Positions 15,840 to 25,038 of a stretch of DNA of 64,000 nucleotides are shown piece by piece. A program made the position numbers and the translations under genes. This stretch comes from Micrococcaceae bacterium RIT 802 (GTDB lineage Bacteria; Actinomycetota; Actinomycetes; Actinomycetales; Micrococcaceae). Within the stretch, counting starts at the first letter, position 1. Each line of letters opens with the position of its first letter. The notes under the pieces were generated by a model that was given only the letters and a program-made list of their open reading frames with translations, did not search any database and was not told the origin of the DNA. The stretch spans positions 43,600 through 107,599 of the forward strand of contig JAFEMX010000006.1 in NCBI GenBank assembly GCA_016892645.1. Reading direction: 5' to 3'.

Positions 15840-18800
15840 TCAGCCCCAGTGTGGCGGCCGCTGTTCGCGCAGCCACTGGTCGTGGTCCCCCTCGCGGTCG
15901 CCCCAGCGTTTCGGGTCGTCGTCCGCGGCGCGGTTCGGCAACACCGGGCCGGCGGCGTGCCGGCCGGCCGGCTCCCCCGCCCGGGCATCCGTGGCGTCGG
16001 CGTCGGTGGCCTTGCGTCGTCCGGGTTGTCCGGGTTCCATGTCGCCCTCCTGGTTCATGGCGCCATCGGTGTCGTCCACCAGGCCGAGCAGCCGGGCCAT
16101 CTTCGTGGCGATGCTCGCCGGATCGGAGAACACGTCGATGGTCCACAGCGGGATGTAGCGCCATCCCATGGCCTCGAGCCGTTGGGGACGCAGGCGGCTG
16201 CGCTCACGCACCGTCATCTGGCGATAGGAGTCGGTCCCGTCGGAGACGACCGCCAGGGGCGGTTCGGCCCCCTCGGAGGTGTCCGCCGCCTGGGCGGCCA
16301 GGTCCAGGACACCGCGGTAACGCTGCTTCACGCTGGCCCCGGCCGCCTCGAGACGGGATTTCAGGTCGGCCACCAGCGGGTCCTCCAGCGGATGGCCGTC
16401 GCCCGTGACACCGGATTCACCGGAGCGGACCCGTCCCACGAGTTCGATGAACTGCCGGGCACCACTGGCCACCCGGTCCAGGTCCAGATCCTCGGGCGCC
16501 ACGGCGCTGACCAGGTGCAGCAGGTCGCGCGAGCGGGTGACCCCGATGACGAACAACTCGTCGCCGCGTTCCGAGGACAACGGGCCGAATTCGTGCAGGC
16601 TCTTGCCATGCGGGGTCCGCCCGAAGCCGAGCGAGAAGATCACCGCGTCGCGGACGAGCCCGTGGGCCCGTTCGACGGAGGAGACCTGGAAGGGCTCGGT
16701 CGTGCCCTTGAAGAAGTCCTGCGCCCAGGGGTAGTTGGGCAGTTGCAGCGAGATGGCCTCGGCGATGCGGGCGGCGTGGCGCTGGTTGGCCGCGATCACG
16801 GCCAGCGAACGGTGCGGACGACGCCGGACGTGGCTGAAGACCAGGTCCACGACCCGGTTGACCTCGGCCACGGTCGTCTCCACGCCCTCGGCTCCTGCGC
16901 CGGGCATGCCGGTGCCGTCGGGAACATAGTCCACCGACAACGACGGGGTGCCGTCGGACATGGCGCGTGCCGCGGGCAGGCGGTGGAGCGAGCCGGAGTA
17001 GTAGGCGCGCCCGAGGGTCTCGGTCAACCCCTCGTCCACGCCGCGGTAGACGGTGCGCAGCCGGCGCAGGGGCAACACGGTGGACAGGGCCTCGAAGGTG
17101 CTGGCCGGTTCCCGTGGTTCCCGGGCGGACGCGGTCGGGTCCACGGAGACGTGGAAGCCGCGCGGCTTGCCCAGCATGCCGTCGCCAAAGGCGATGACCT
17201 GCCCGGAGCGGCTGATCGAGCCGATCGCCGAACGCAGGGACAGGGCGTCGGCGTCCAGCAGGATCACGGCGTCGAACTCGACATCCTCCGGGACGACGGC
17301 GGGGATCAACAGGGGCGATCCCACCCAGACGGGCACCAGGGCGTTGACCAGGCCGACGCCGAGGCCCGCGAGGTCCTCCAAGCTCGGCTCGCCGTCCTTG
17401 AGCATCATGCGCAGTTCCCGGGAGGCGGCCCGGTGGTCGGCCAGGGCGGCCTTCCACCGCAGGGCCAGCTGCCAGCGCAGCCGAGAGGCACCCGAGGCGA
17501 TGTGGGCATTGTCGGCGAGGCGGTATTCGGCTTCGAGCCGGCGCAGGCTCGCCCCGTCCGACATGGCCAGGTACTCGTCTCCGCTGATCATGGCCTCGAG
17601 GGCCGACTGCCACCAGGCCAGATCGAGTTCGGCGGCGACCTCGTCGGCACCGACCTCGCGGGCGGCCAGGTCATCGAGCAACTCGCCGAGTCCCTGCTCG
17701 CGCAGCTGTTCCAGGACCAGGGTCCGTTCCGGCAGCACGTGCAGGGCTTCCTCGCTGTCGACGAGCCCCTGCAGCCGGGCCACGAGGTCCTCGGCGGCCA
17801 AATGCTGCAGTTCCCCGCGGTCGCCCGCGGGAGCTAGTGCCTGCACCAGGTGGTCCAGACGATCGCCCGCATCCCGGTAGGCCTTGTCGAGCTCGAGCAG
17901 GCCGGTGGGCACCTTGGGGTGGCGCTGGCTCGTGGCGTAGCGGTTCCACATCTCCCGCTGCTGCTGGACCTCGACGATGGAGGCATGCAGGTCGGAAATG
18001 TGCACGCCGGGCCTGACGTACTCCTTGGCCACCCGGCGCAGGCGCGATCGGGTGATCGAACTCATCTCGATCCCGCGTTCACGCCGCCAGGAGGTGCTGG
18101 CCGTGGCGCTGATGAGGTCCTCGACGGAACGGTCGAAGATGTCGGGTTCGAACTTGTCCAGGCTGCCGCGCACGGCCACCAGCAGGTCGAGTTGGGCGCC
18201 CCACTCGGCGAACGTCGTGCCCAGCGTGATCTCGGAGTGTTCGGCGACCGTGAGCATCCGCCGGTGCAGGTCCGGCAGGTCCTCGGACAGGCTGGAGGCG
18301 ATGGCAAGCGCATCGTCGGTTTCGCGGCGGTTGCGCAAACGCGCCCCGTACCAGGGACTGAGCGTGGTCGCCCGGGTGAAGCTGCCGACCTCGGCGGCGC
18401 GGCGCAGCCGGACTGCGGTCTCCCCGCGGTCGCTGATGCTGTCGAGCACCGAGCGCTTGAGGCGCACCGACGTCGACGGGGCCGGATCCATGGCCGTCAG
18501 CCGGGCCAGCTCCTGCATGGCCTGGTACGGCGAGCAGCTCCAGCGGCTGCGCACGTTGTGCAGCGAGTTCACGTGGTCCAGCAGTGCATGGCGGTGTTCG
18601 GTGAGGCGCTGGTGCAGCTTGCCCAGCTGGGGTTCGGTACCCCGCTCGTTGCGCAGGATGGCCTGGGTCAGCTGGGCGCGGAGTTCCTCGGGGCCGACCT
18701 CCGGGGACAGGCGCAGTGCCATCGATGCCAGATCCAGTTCGGCCAGCTTCTCGTTCAGGCTCCGGGCGGTGTCCCGGCGCTCGGCGACGACAAGGACGCG

Positions 18801-19718
18801 CTTGCCCTGGCCCGCCAGGATCGCCGCGGCATTGACAGCCGTCTGCGTCTGTCCCGTGCCGGGCGGGCTGGAGACCACGACGGACTCGCCGGCACCGACG
18901 AGGTCCAGGACCTCCTGCTGGCTCTCGTCGGCGTCGAGGACCAGGGATTCGTCGGCCGGGTCGCGCTCGTCGCTGCTCAGGACCGTGACCTCGGGTTCCG
19001 GGATCTCGACCTCCTGGCCCGCGTCGACGGCCAACAGGCGGGAGATGACCTCATGGGTCGTGTCGATCCGTGCCGGGTCGGCCGGATCGGCCAGGTCCGC
19101 GAAGGTGGAGACGAGCAGGCGGTGCTCGATCACGGTGCCGGGCAGCGAGGCGACCTGCTCGCGCAGGCTGTCCAGGGCCCGGCGGGGGTCGAAGCGGGCG
19201 GTCATGTAGGCGGCTTGCTCCAGCGCCTCGACGTCGATCGACAGGCCCTGCTGGTCCTGCAGGTACCGCACCAGGGCGGGGTTGACCTGGGCACGGCCGG
19301 CCAACTGGATCTCGTCGTCGTCCTGCCCCTCGCGCAGGGTCAGCGAGATCCGGCCGAGCATGATGGGGGCGCTGAACTGTTCGGAGCGGCCATCCTGCAC
19401 GGCACGCCAGGTGGCCACGCCGGAGGCGAGGTATCCGACATCGATCCCGCGGTCCTCGGAGAGTTCACGGATCTTCGCGCGCAGCGCCCGTGCGGTGCGG
19501 CGGGCCTGGTTGTAGGAATCGACGTCCCGCAACAGCATGGACAGGCGGGTGCGGCGGCCGGCCAGGAACTGGGCCAGTCCGGAGGGGTGGGTGTGGGTGA
19601 TGTCGATGCAGTTGGACGTCGACCCGGCAAAGCGCAGCAGCGTGTCGGTCCCCGCCCCTGGACCGAGCTTCTCCAGCCAATCGGCCAATGCCGCTTCGCC
19701 TTGTTGCGTCCCTACCAC
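15840..19718 (-). CDS. very large SF1 helicase-like ATPase with C-terminal endonuclease-like domain
   Basis: A 1292-residue protein. The N-terminal ~280 residues are unassigned. A P-loop SPPGTGQTQTAVN follows at about 284-296; the Walker A lysine is replaced by Gln (codon 18849-18851). A long helical insert leads to a Walker-B-like FDAVILLDADAL at about 815-826, which lacks the usual acidic pair, then SF1-like motifs V (VSSVERAHGLVRDAVIFSLG) and VI (LFVIGVTRSRDLLHLV). The end carries a domain resembling the REase MTES_1575/Vsr-like type: DGTDSYRQMTVRERSRL and LEAMGWRYIPLWTIDVFSDP. The tail is acidic and polar. GTG 19718, preceded by GAGGAAGG, is preferred to a start at 19829 whose extra 37 residues are Gly/Pro-rich. 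Role unknown: DNA repair or phage defence are the options. Confidence 0.72.
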   Translation of the reverse strand: MVGTQQGEAALADWLEKLGPGAGTDTLLRFAGSTSNCIDITHTHPSGLAQFLAGRRTRLSMLLRDVDSYNQARRTARALRAKIRELSEDRGIDVGYLASGVATWRAVQDGRSEQFSAPIMLGRISLTLREGQDDDEIQLAGRAQVNPALVRYLQDQQGLSIDVEALEQAAYMTARFDPRRALDSLREQVASLPGTVIEHRLLVSTFADLADPADPARIDTTHEVISRLLAVDAGQEVEIPEPEVTVLSSDERDPADESLVLDADESQQEVLDLVGAGESVVVSSPPGTGQTQTAVNAAAILAGQGKRVLVVAERRDTARSLNEKLAELDLASMALRLSPEVGPEELRAQLTQAILRNERGTEPQLGKLHQRLTEHRHALLDHVNSLHNVRSRWSCSPYQAMQELARLTAMDPAPSTSVRLKRSVLDSISDRGETAVRLRRAAEVGSFTRATTLSPWYGARLRNRRETDDALAIASSLSEDLPDLHRRMLTVAEHSEITLGTTFAEWGAQLDLLVAVRGSLDKFEPDIFDRSVEDLISATASTSWRRERGIEMSSITRSRLRRVAKEYVRPGVHISDLHASIVEVQQQREMWNRYATSQRHPKVPTGLLELDKAYRDAGDRLDHLVQALAPAGDRGELQHLAAEDLVARLQGLVDSEEALHVLPERTLVLEQLREQGLGELLDDLAAREVGADEVAAELDLAWWQSALEAMISGDEYLAMSDGASLRRLEAEYRLADNAHIASGASRLRWQLALRWKAALADHRAASRELRMMLKDGEPSLEDLAGLGVGLVNALVPVWVGSPLLIPAVVPEDVEFDAVILLDADALSLRSAIGSISRSGQVIAFGDGMLGKPRGFHVSVDPTASAREPREPASTFEALSTVLPLRRLRTVYRGVDEGLTETLGRAYYSGSLHRLPAARAMSDGTPSLSVDYVPDGTGMPGAGAEGVETTVAEVNRVVDLVFSHVRRRPHRSLAVIAANQRHAARIAEAISLQLPNYPWAQDFFKGTTEPFQVSSVERAHGLVRDAVIFSLGFGRTPHGKSLHEFGPLSSERGDELFVIGVTRSRDLLHLVSAVAPEDLDLDRVASGARQFIELVGRVRSGESGVTGDGHPLEDPLVADLKSRLEAAGASVKQRYRGVLDLAAQAADTSEGAEPPLAVVSDGTDSYRQMTVRERSRLRPQRLEAMGWRYIPLWTIDVFSDPASIATKMARLLGLVDDTDGAMNQEGDMEPGQPGRRKATDADATDARAGEPAGRHAAGPVLPNRAADDDPKRWGDREGDHDQWLREQRPPHWG

Positions 19719-19874
19719 CGGAACACCACCTTCCTCACGTTTGAGCCCTGCGCCCCCACCCGCACCGGGTGGAGGGGGCCAGCCAAGGCGCGGTTCACGG
19801 CACACGCCACTACTTAAGGTACGCGACACACGGCCGCGGTTGTCTGATCAAAACACCACCCGGAGGGGTTAAGC

Positions 19875-19908
19875 ACACGGAGGGAGGGGCGGGGCCCTCC
19901 CTCCGTGT
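19875..19908 (-). terminator. terminator downstream of guaA
   Basis: A perfect 14-bp stem, ACACGGAGGGAGGG with CCCTCCCTCCGTGT, encloses a 6-base loop 28 bases beyond the guaA stop. It lacks a T-run, which is common in this window. It sits between guaA and the helicase-like gene, both leftward, so it separates their transcripts. Confidence 0.6.
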
Positions 19909-19936
19909 CAGGGGCGCGCCGCCCGGGGCAGCGCGC

Positions 19937-21526
19937 CTACTCCCATTCGATGGTTCCCGGCGGCTTGCTGGTCACGTCCAGGACCACCCGGTTGACCCCG
20001 TCGACCTCGTTGGTGATGCGGTTGGAGATGCGGGCCAGCAGGTCGTAGGGCAGGCGTGACCAGTCGGCGGTCATGGCGTCCTCGGAGGAGACCGGCCGCA
20101 GCACGATCGGGTGCCCGTAGGTACGGCCGTCGCCCTGCACGCCCACCGACCGGACGTCGGCGAGGAGCACGACCGGCATCTGCCAGACCTCCTGGTCCAG
20201 TCCGGCGGTGGTCAGTTCGGCACGGGCGATCGCGTCGGCCTTGCGCAGCAGCGCCAGGCGTTCCTCGTCGACCGAGCCGATGATGCGGATCCCCAGGCCG
20301 GGGCCGGGGAACGGCTGGCGCTGGACGATCTCGGCGGGCAGGCCCAGCTGGGCGCCGACCGCGCGGACCTCGTCCTTGAACAGGGCGCGCAGGGGTTCCA
20401 CCAGCTCGAACTGCAGGTCCTCGGGCAAGCCGCCCACGTTGTGGTGGCTTTTGATGTTGGCCGCCCCCTCGCCGCCGCCGGATTCGACGACGTCGGGGTA
20501 CAGGGTGCCCTGGACCAGGAAGCGGACGGGCTCGCCGGTGTCGGCGGCCTCGGCCATGATGGCCGCCTCGGAGGCCTCGAAGGCGCGGATGAATTCGCGC
20601 CCGATGATCTTGCGCTTGGTCTCCGGATCGGTGACATCCTTCAGCGCGCTCAGGAAGCGTTCGCGCTCGTCGGCGATGTACAGCTTGGCGCCGGTGGCGG
20701 CGACGAAGTCGCGCTCGACCTGTTCGGCCTCTCCCTCGCGCAGCAGCCCGTGGTTGACGAAGACGCAGGTGAGCTGGTCACCGATGGCCTCCTGGACCAG
20801 CGCGGCGGCGACGGCGGAGTCCACCCCGCCGGAGAGCCCGCAGATGGCGCGGCCGGTGCCGACCTGTGCGCGGATCTTCTCGACCTGCTCCTCGACGATG
20901 TTCCCGGTGGTCCACGACGGCTGGAGGCCGGCCCCGTTGAAGAGGAAGTTCTCGAGGACGCGCTGGCCGTAGACGGAGTGCTTGACCTCGGGGTGCCACT
21001 GCACGCCATACAGGCGCTTGGACTCGTTGGCGAAGGCCGCCACGGGGGCCCCGGCGGTAGAGGCGAGGACCTCGAAGCCCTCGGGGGCCTCCTGCACGGA
21101 GTCCCCATGGCTCATCCACACGTTTTGGACGCCGGGCAGCCCCTGGAGGATCGATTCGGGCTTCTCCAGCACCGCGGTGGCTTCGGTGGCGCCGTATTCG
21201 CGCAGGCCGGTCTGTGCGACTTGGCCGCCCATCGCGTTGGCCATGGCCTGGAATCCGTAGCAGATGCCCAGGACCGGGACGCCTGCCTCGAAGAGGTCGG
21301 GGCCGACGAACGGGGCCCCCTCGGCGTAGACGCTGGACGGCCCGCCGGAGAGGATGATGGCCGAAGGGTTCTTGGCCAGGATCTGGTCGGTGGTGAAGGT
21401 GTGCGGGACGATCTCCGAGTACACGTTGGCCTCGCGGACGCGGCGTGCAATCAGCTGCGCGTACTGGGCTCCGTAGTCGACGACCAGAACCGGCTGGTGC
21501 TCTGGGGTGGGTGCTGGGTTGGTCAC
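19937..21526 (-). CDS. guaA: GMP synthase (glutamine-hydrolysing)
   Basis: GuaA (529 aa) aminates XMP to GMP with glutamine and ATP, the last step of guanine nucleotide synthesis. The class I amidotransferase domain has the catalytic Cys in GICYGFQAM and the His/Glu in [10 protein letters not shown]. The PP-loop ATP pyrophosphatase domain starts with [14 protein letters not shown], and the C-terminal dimerisation domain ends with the signature [11 protein letters not shown]. All catalytic motifs are intact. The start is GTG 21526. The guanylate-related GuaB3 gene lies 6 kb away in the same window. Confidence 0.98.
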   Translation of the reverse strand: MTNPAPTPEHQPVLVVDYGAQYAQLIARRVREANVYSEIVPHTFTTDQILAKNPSAIILSGGPSSVYAEGAPFVGPDLFEAGVPVLGICYGFQAMANAMGGQVAQTGLREYGATEATAVLEKPESILQGLPGVQNVWMSHGDSVQEAPEGFEVLASTAGAPVAAFANESKRLYGVQWHPEVKHSVYGQRVLENFLFNGAGLQPSWTTGNIVEEQVEKIRAQVGTGRAICGLSGGVDSAVAAALVQEAIGDQLTCVFVNHGLLREGEAEQVERDFVAATGAKLYIADERERFLSALKDVTDPETKRKIIGREFIRAFEASEAAIMAEAADTGEPVRFLVQGTLYPDVVESGGGEGAANIKSHHNVGGLPEDLQFELVEPLRALFKDEVRAVGAQLGLPAEIVQRQPFPGPGLGIRIIGSVDEERLALLRKADAIARAELTTAGLDQEVWQMPVVLLADVRSVGVQGDGRTYGHPIVLRPVSSEDAMTADWSRLPYDLLARISNRITNEVDGVNRVVLDVTSKPPGTIEWE

Positions 21527-21587
21527 GCGCTCCAGCTTAGTCGCCAGCGGGCCCCGGACGCACCTTGGCCGTCGGGACGGCGTTCGC

Positions 21588-21992
21588 TCAGTACCGCTTG
21601 GCGGCCTCGGGGTGCTCGCGCAGTTCGCGCTCGACCTCCCCGTGGACCTTCTTCTCCATGATGAACGAGAGCAACGGCACCACGCCGCCGAGGGCGATGG
21701 TGATGAAGCGGCTGAAGGGCCAGCGCATCTTGGACCAGAGGTTGAAGTCGGCCAGCAGGTAGATAACGTACATCCAGCCGTGCACGATCAGCACGGTCGT
21801 GGAGAGGTTCAGCGAGCCGACGTAGGCCTCGAAGCTGAACGCGTACTTGGCGATCATTTCGATGCACAGCAGCAGCAGCATCACGCCGGTGGCGTAGGCG
21901 AGCACCTTGTAGAAGGTGGCGGCGCTGCGGATCTGCGCCGGCGTGCCGGCGAAACGGCGCTTGCGGGGGGCGGGGGTGGACTGGTGGGTCAC
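21588..21992 (-). CDS. DUF3817 small membrane protein
   Basis: A 134-residue protein with three membrane segments: [40 protein letters not shown] and [19 protein letters not shown]. The [10 protein letters not shown] segment and C-terminal charged tail are typical of DUF3817, a family of unknown function common in actinobacteria. The GTG start at 21992 overlaps the stop of the SURF1 gene by 4 bases (GTGA); the longer frame reaching 22133 would be antisense-like coding of that gene. Coupling to SURF1 suggests a link with respiratory membrane assembly. Confidence 0.82.
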   Translation of the reverse strand: MTHQSTPAPRKRRFAGTPAQIRSAATFYKVLAYATGVMLLLLCIEMIAKYAFSFEAYVGSLNLSTTVLIVHGWMYVIYLLADFNLWSKMRWPFSRFITIALGGVVPLLSFIMEKKVHGEVERELREHPEAAKRY

Positions 21993-22798
21993 TGCTGGTC
22001 CTCGGTGTTGGCGGGGGTGGATGTTGCGTGGGCCGCGGCCAGGTCGTCCTCGAGGTCTTCCTGTTCGCGCCGGTAGTCGTCGGACACCAGGCGCCACCAG
22101 AGGAAGACGGCGAAGCCGGCGAAGACGACCCATTCGATGCCGTAGAAGATGTTCAGCCAGTTCAGCTCCTGCTCCTGGGGCTGGGGTCCGACGTTGACCT
22201 GCTCGAGTCCGGCGGTCGCCGCTCCGGCATCGGCACCCGCCGGGGTGGCGACATCGAAGGCGACGATGAAGCCGCTATAGGAAGGCACGTCCCAGACGTT
22301 GATGAGCTGGGCGACCGACAGGGAGCGCAGGCCCGGATCCCCGTCTGGCTTGCCGTCGATGGGGGCCTCGGTGGGCAGGAGCCTGCCGGTGAGGTCGAGC
22401 TCGCCGGCCGGTAGCGCCGGGGGCGGCGTGGGTCCGGGCTGCCACCCGCGCACGACGGGAATCGTGTTGTGCTTCGGGGCGCCGTCGACCGCGAAGGCGG
22501 CGACCACCCAGTACCCCTTGTCTCCGTCTTGGAGCCGGTTCCGGACGAGGACCTGCTTTCCGTCGAGGAAGTGGCCACTGGCGCTGACGATCTGATCGGC
22601 CTCGGACTCGAACATCACGGTGGCCGGCTTGAAGTGGCTGGTCAGCGGGACCGCGGATTCGGTGGTGGACACCGGCGGCGGCGGCGCATCCTGCGATCGG
22701 GAAAACTGCCATTGGCTCAGGAGGACGAAGCCGCTCGCCGCCAGGAGTGCGCCGACGAGGGCGAGGATCCATTTGGGCTTCAGGGCAGTCTTGAACAC
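21989..22798 (-). CDS. SURF1 family cytochrome oxidase assembly protein
   Basis: SURF1 proteins help assemble haem-copper cytochrome c oxidase in the membrane. The 269-residue protein has an N-terminal membrane segment (WILALVGALLAASGFVLLSQWQFSR), a soluble outside domain with VLVRNRLQDGDKGYWVVAAF and VRGWQPG, which are the family motifs, and a C-terminal membrane segment NIFYGIEWVVFAGFAVFLWW. The GTG start at 22798 gives the family N-terminus; an extension to 22924 is not supported. It leads an operon with DUF3817 and perhaps guaA. Confidence 0.88.
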   Translation of the reverse strand: MFKTALKPKWILALVGALLAASGFVLLSQWQFSRSQDAPPPPVSTTESAVPLTSHFKPATVMFESEADQIVSASGHFLDGKQVLVRNRLQDGDKGYWVVAAFAVDGAPKHNTIPVVRGWQPGPTPPPALPAGELDLTGRLLPTEAPIDGKPDGDPGLRSLSVAQLINVWDVPSYSGFIVAFDVATPAGADAGAATAGLEQVNVGPQPQEQELNWLNIFYGIEWVVFAGFAVFLWWRLVSDDYRREQEDLEDDLAAAHATSTPANTEDQQ

Positions 22799-22946
22799 AG
22801 GTCCCAGCCTACTTCGATGCCCTGTAGAAGTGCGAATGCGGGCCTCGCGGAAGCGAGGGGAACGGGTTCGGCTCGGCGCCCGACCTTCGACGCCGATCGT
22901 CAACCAGACCTTGACACCGCGCATGCGTCAAGGAAAAGTTGACGGC

Positions 22947-24080
22947 ATGCACTTCCCGCACGCAGCGACCCAGACAGCCCCGCGCCCCGGACCACCACGG
23001 CGGCGCCGGGTCCCCTGGATCCTGGCGGCGGCCACCGTCGCCGTCCTGGTCGTCGCCGCCCCCCGGCCCTTGCCGGCCCACGCGGCCACCGGCGAGACCG
23101 CACTCTCCGCCCGGATCGCCCAGGGACCCCAGGCCCCGGCCGGCGATTTCGCCGCGGCGGTCATCGGCGACGACGGCGTGCGCTTCGCCGGACGCGGCGC
23201 CGACGACCACACGGGCTTCGAGGTCGGATCCATCAGCAAGGTCTTCGGCGGGATGCTGCTGGCCGACGCCATCGAGCGCGGCGAGGTCTCCGCCGACACC
23301 ACGCTCGGCCAGGTCTTCGGCTTCCCGCCGGACGGTTCCGGGGCGATCACGCTGGTGCAATTGGCCACGCACACCTCCGGACTGCCGCGCCTGCCCACCA
23401 GCCCGCGCTTCCTGACGACGACGCTGTTCAGCCAGGTGGCCAACACCAATCCCTATACCCAGTCCACCCCGGCCACGATCGATCTGGGCCGCCGCGCCCA
23501 ACCGGATCCCGGGCGCGGCTTCAGCTATTCGAACTTCGGGGCAGCCCTCCTCGGCCAGGCCCTGGCCCGCGTCGCGGGGACGACCTACCCCGAGTTGGTG
23601 GCCGAGAGGATCACCAGGCCGCTGGGGATGGACCGGACGTGGGTCCAGCCGCTGGACCCGGACACCGCCGCCGCGTCCCGGGGCACCGCACCGCGCCGGC
23701 CGACGACAGACGCCACCGGCCACCGCGCTTCAGGTCACGTGGCCGCCGCCTGGCCGATGGACGGATTCGCCCCGGCCGGTGGCATCCACTCCACCGCAGG
23801 TGACCTGGCACTGCTGGCCCGGGCCGTCCTGGACGGTACGGCGCCCGGCATGGCCAGCCTGCGCCCGCTGGCCGACACCGGCGACGGGGGCGGGGTGGGG
23901 ATGGCCTGGATGAGCACCCCCGGCGATCGCCAGGTGACGTGGCATAACGGCATGACGGCGGGTTTTGCCGCCTATCTGGGGCTGTCCCGGGATGCGGGGC
24001 GCGCCGTCGTCGTGCTCTCGAACACCGCTCGGCCCGTCGACGAGGCCGGACTGCACCTGCTGCACCAGGGGCGCTCATGA
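22947..24080 (+). CDS. serine beta-lactamase-like hydrolase (class C/DD-peptidase family), exported
   Basis: A 377-residue protein with a basic start, a signal-type hydrophobic segment (WILAAATVAVLVVAAPRPLPAHA) and a beta-lactamase domain. The nucleophile motif SISK is in FEVGSISKVFGGML, the Tyr motif is YSNFG, and the third motif is the HNG in VTWHNGMTAGF in place of KTG, as in class C-like esterases and DD-peptidases. All three are present, so catalysis is likely, on peptidoglycan peptides, an ester or a beta-lactam. It overlaps the next gene by 4 bases. The ATG at 22947 follows AAGGAAAA. Confidence 0.85.
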   Translation: MHFPHAATQTAPRPGPPRRRRVPWILAAATVAVLVVAAPRPLPAHAATGETALSARIAQGPQAPAGDFAAAVIGDDGVRFAGRGADDHTGFEVGSISKVFGGMLLADAIERGEVSADTTLGQVFGFPPDGSGAITLVQLATHTSGLPRLPTSPRFLTTTLFSQVANTNPYTQSTPATIDLGRRAQPDPGRGFSYSNFGAALLGQALARVAGTTYPELVAERITRPLGMDRTWVQPLDPDTAAASRGTAPRRPTTDATGHRASGHVAAAWPMDGFAPAGGIHSTAGDLALLARAVLDGTAPGMASLRPLADTGDGGGVGMAWMSTPGDRQVTWHNGMTAGFAAYLGLSRDAGRAVVVLSNTARPVDEAGLHLLHQGRS

Positions 24081-24430
24081 GCACGATGGTGAACCTGCTG
24101 CTGCCGGTGCTGCTCCTGGTGTTCACCGTGCCCTGGTGCGTGCGCATGCTGCGCAGGCGCTCCCCGGCGCCGGCGCTGGAGCGGGTGGCCCAGCTGGCCT
24201 CGATGACGGCGCTGGTCGCCGTGGGCGCGGTGGTCATGCGCTTCGACATCGTCCCGGCCTGGAGCTGGTACCCCTCGGCCGCCGCCGTCGCGGTGGGTGC
24301 CACCGCACTGTGCGTGCGCTGGCCGGAGCTGGCCACTGCCGCTCCCCCGGCACACCGCGGACGGACCATCGCCTCGCTGGTGGCCAGCGGCGCGCTTCTG
24401 GTACTGGTGATGTATGCATCCCTTCGATGA
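24077..24430 (+). CDS. small hypothetical membrane protein of the hydrolase operon
   Basis: A 117-residue protein with four hydrophobic segments: residues 5-22, about 41-55, about 66-81 and about 96-114, separated by short Arg-containing loops. I do not recognise a family. It starts inside the stop codon of the hydrolase gene (ATGA) and its 3' end overlaps the next gene by 17 bases, so all three products are translationally coupled. It could anchor or regulate the exported hydrolase. Confidence 0.7.
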   Translation: MSTMVNLLLPVLLLVFTVPWCVRMLRRRSPAPALERVAQLASMTALVAVGAVVMRFDIVPAWSWYPSAAAVAVGATALCVRWPELATAAPPAHRGRTIASLVASGALLVLVMYASLR

Positions 24431-25019
24431 CGGCGTGCCCGGGCAGGCCTCCCGGGCCGCGGACCTCGCCACCCGGCTGGCCGATCCCGGGGCCGGTGCC
24501 GTGTCGGCCCTGCGGTTGGCCGAGGAATTGAAGAACCTGGCCGATTCCCTCCTGAGGCAGGCGGCTTCCAACGCCCATGCGGCGGGATTGAGCTGGCAGG
24601 ACATCGGCAACCAGCTGGGCATTTCCCGGCAGGCGGCGTTCCAGCGGTTCTCCGCGGCCGGCGGCCCCCGCTCTGGCGTGCGCCGCGGCGAGGGGCAGCT
24701 GCTGGAGCTGGCGCGGGGCGCCTTCGACGCGCTGGCGGCCGGCCGGTTCGCGGAGGTCCGCGCATCCTTCACCGAATCGATGGCCGGCCAGGTCACCGAA
24801 CCGGAGTTGGCCGCGGTCTGGAACGGGTGCATCGCCTCGCTCGGGGCCTACGAGCGGATGACGGCAGCCAGCGTGCGGCACAACGGGTCCCTGCGCGTGG
24901 TGCACTGCTCGCTGGTGTTCGCCGACGGGATCCTCGACGGACGGGTCGCACTGGACCGTTCACGGCGGATCGGCGGCCTGCTCATCACCGATCCCGGCTT
25001 CGAGCCGCCATCGGCCTGA
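24414..25019 (+). CDS. HTH protein with DUF3887-like C-terminal domain
   Basis: A 201-residue soluble protein. Residues 30-85 hold a helix-turn-helix of the kind GLSWQDIGNQLGISRQAAFQRF, and the remainder fits the DUF3887 fold: AFDALAAGRFAEVRASFTES through LRVVHCSLVFADGILDGRVALD. DUF3887 often accompanies serine hydrolases, which agrees with the gene order here. The HTH suggests it binds DNA and may control its own operon, with the C-terminal domain sensing a ligand. It converges with the PTS gene, leaving 19 bases between the stops. Confidence 0.72.
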   Translation: MHPFDDGVPGQASRAADLATRLADPGAGAVSALRLAEELKNLADSLLRQAASNAHAAGLSWQDIGNQLGISRQAAFQRFSAAGGPRSGVRRGEGQLLELARGAFDALAAGRFAEVRASFTESMAGQVTEPELAAVWNGCIASLGAYERMTAASVRHNGSLRVVHCSLVFADGILDGRVALDRSRRIGGLLITDPGFEPPSA

Positions 25020-25038
25020 TCCCGTCCGGGTCGGCTCG

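Noticed and set aside
19755-19780. GCCCCCACCC / GGGTGG-AGGGGGC hairpin upstream of the helicase-like gene
   Set aside because: It has a bulge, no T-run and lies in simple G/C-rich sequence, so it was not called as a regulatory element.
15849-19817. Two long plus-strand frames opposite the helicase-like gene
   Set aside because: The minus-strand frame has helicase and nuclease motifs, whereas these lack any motif and a ribosome site.
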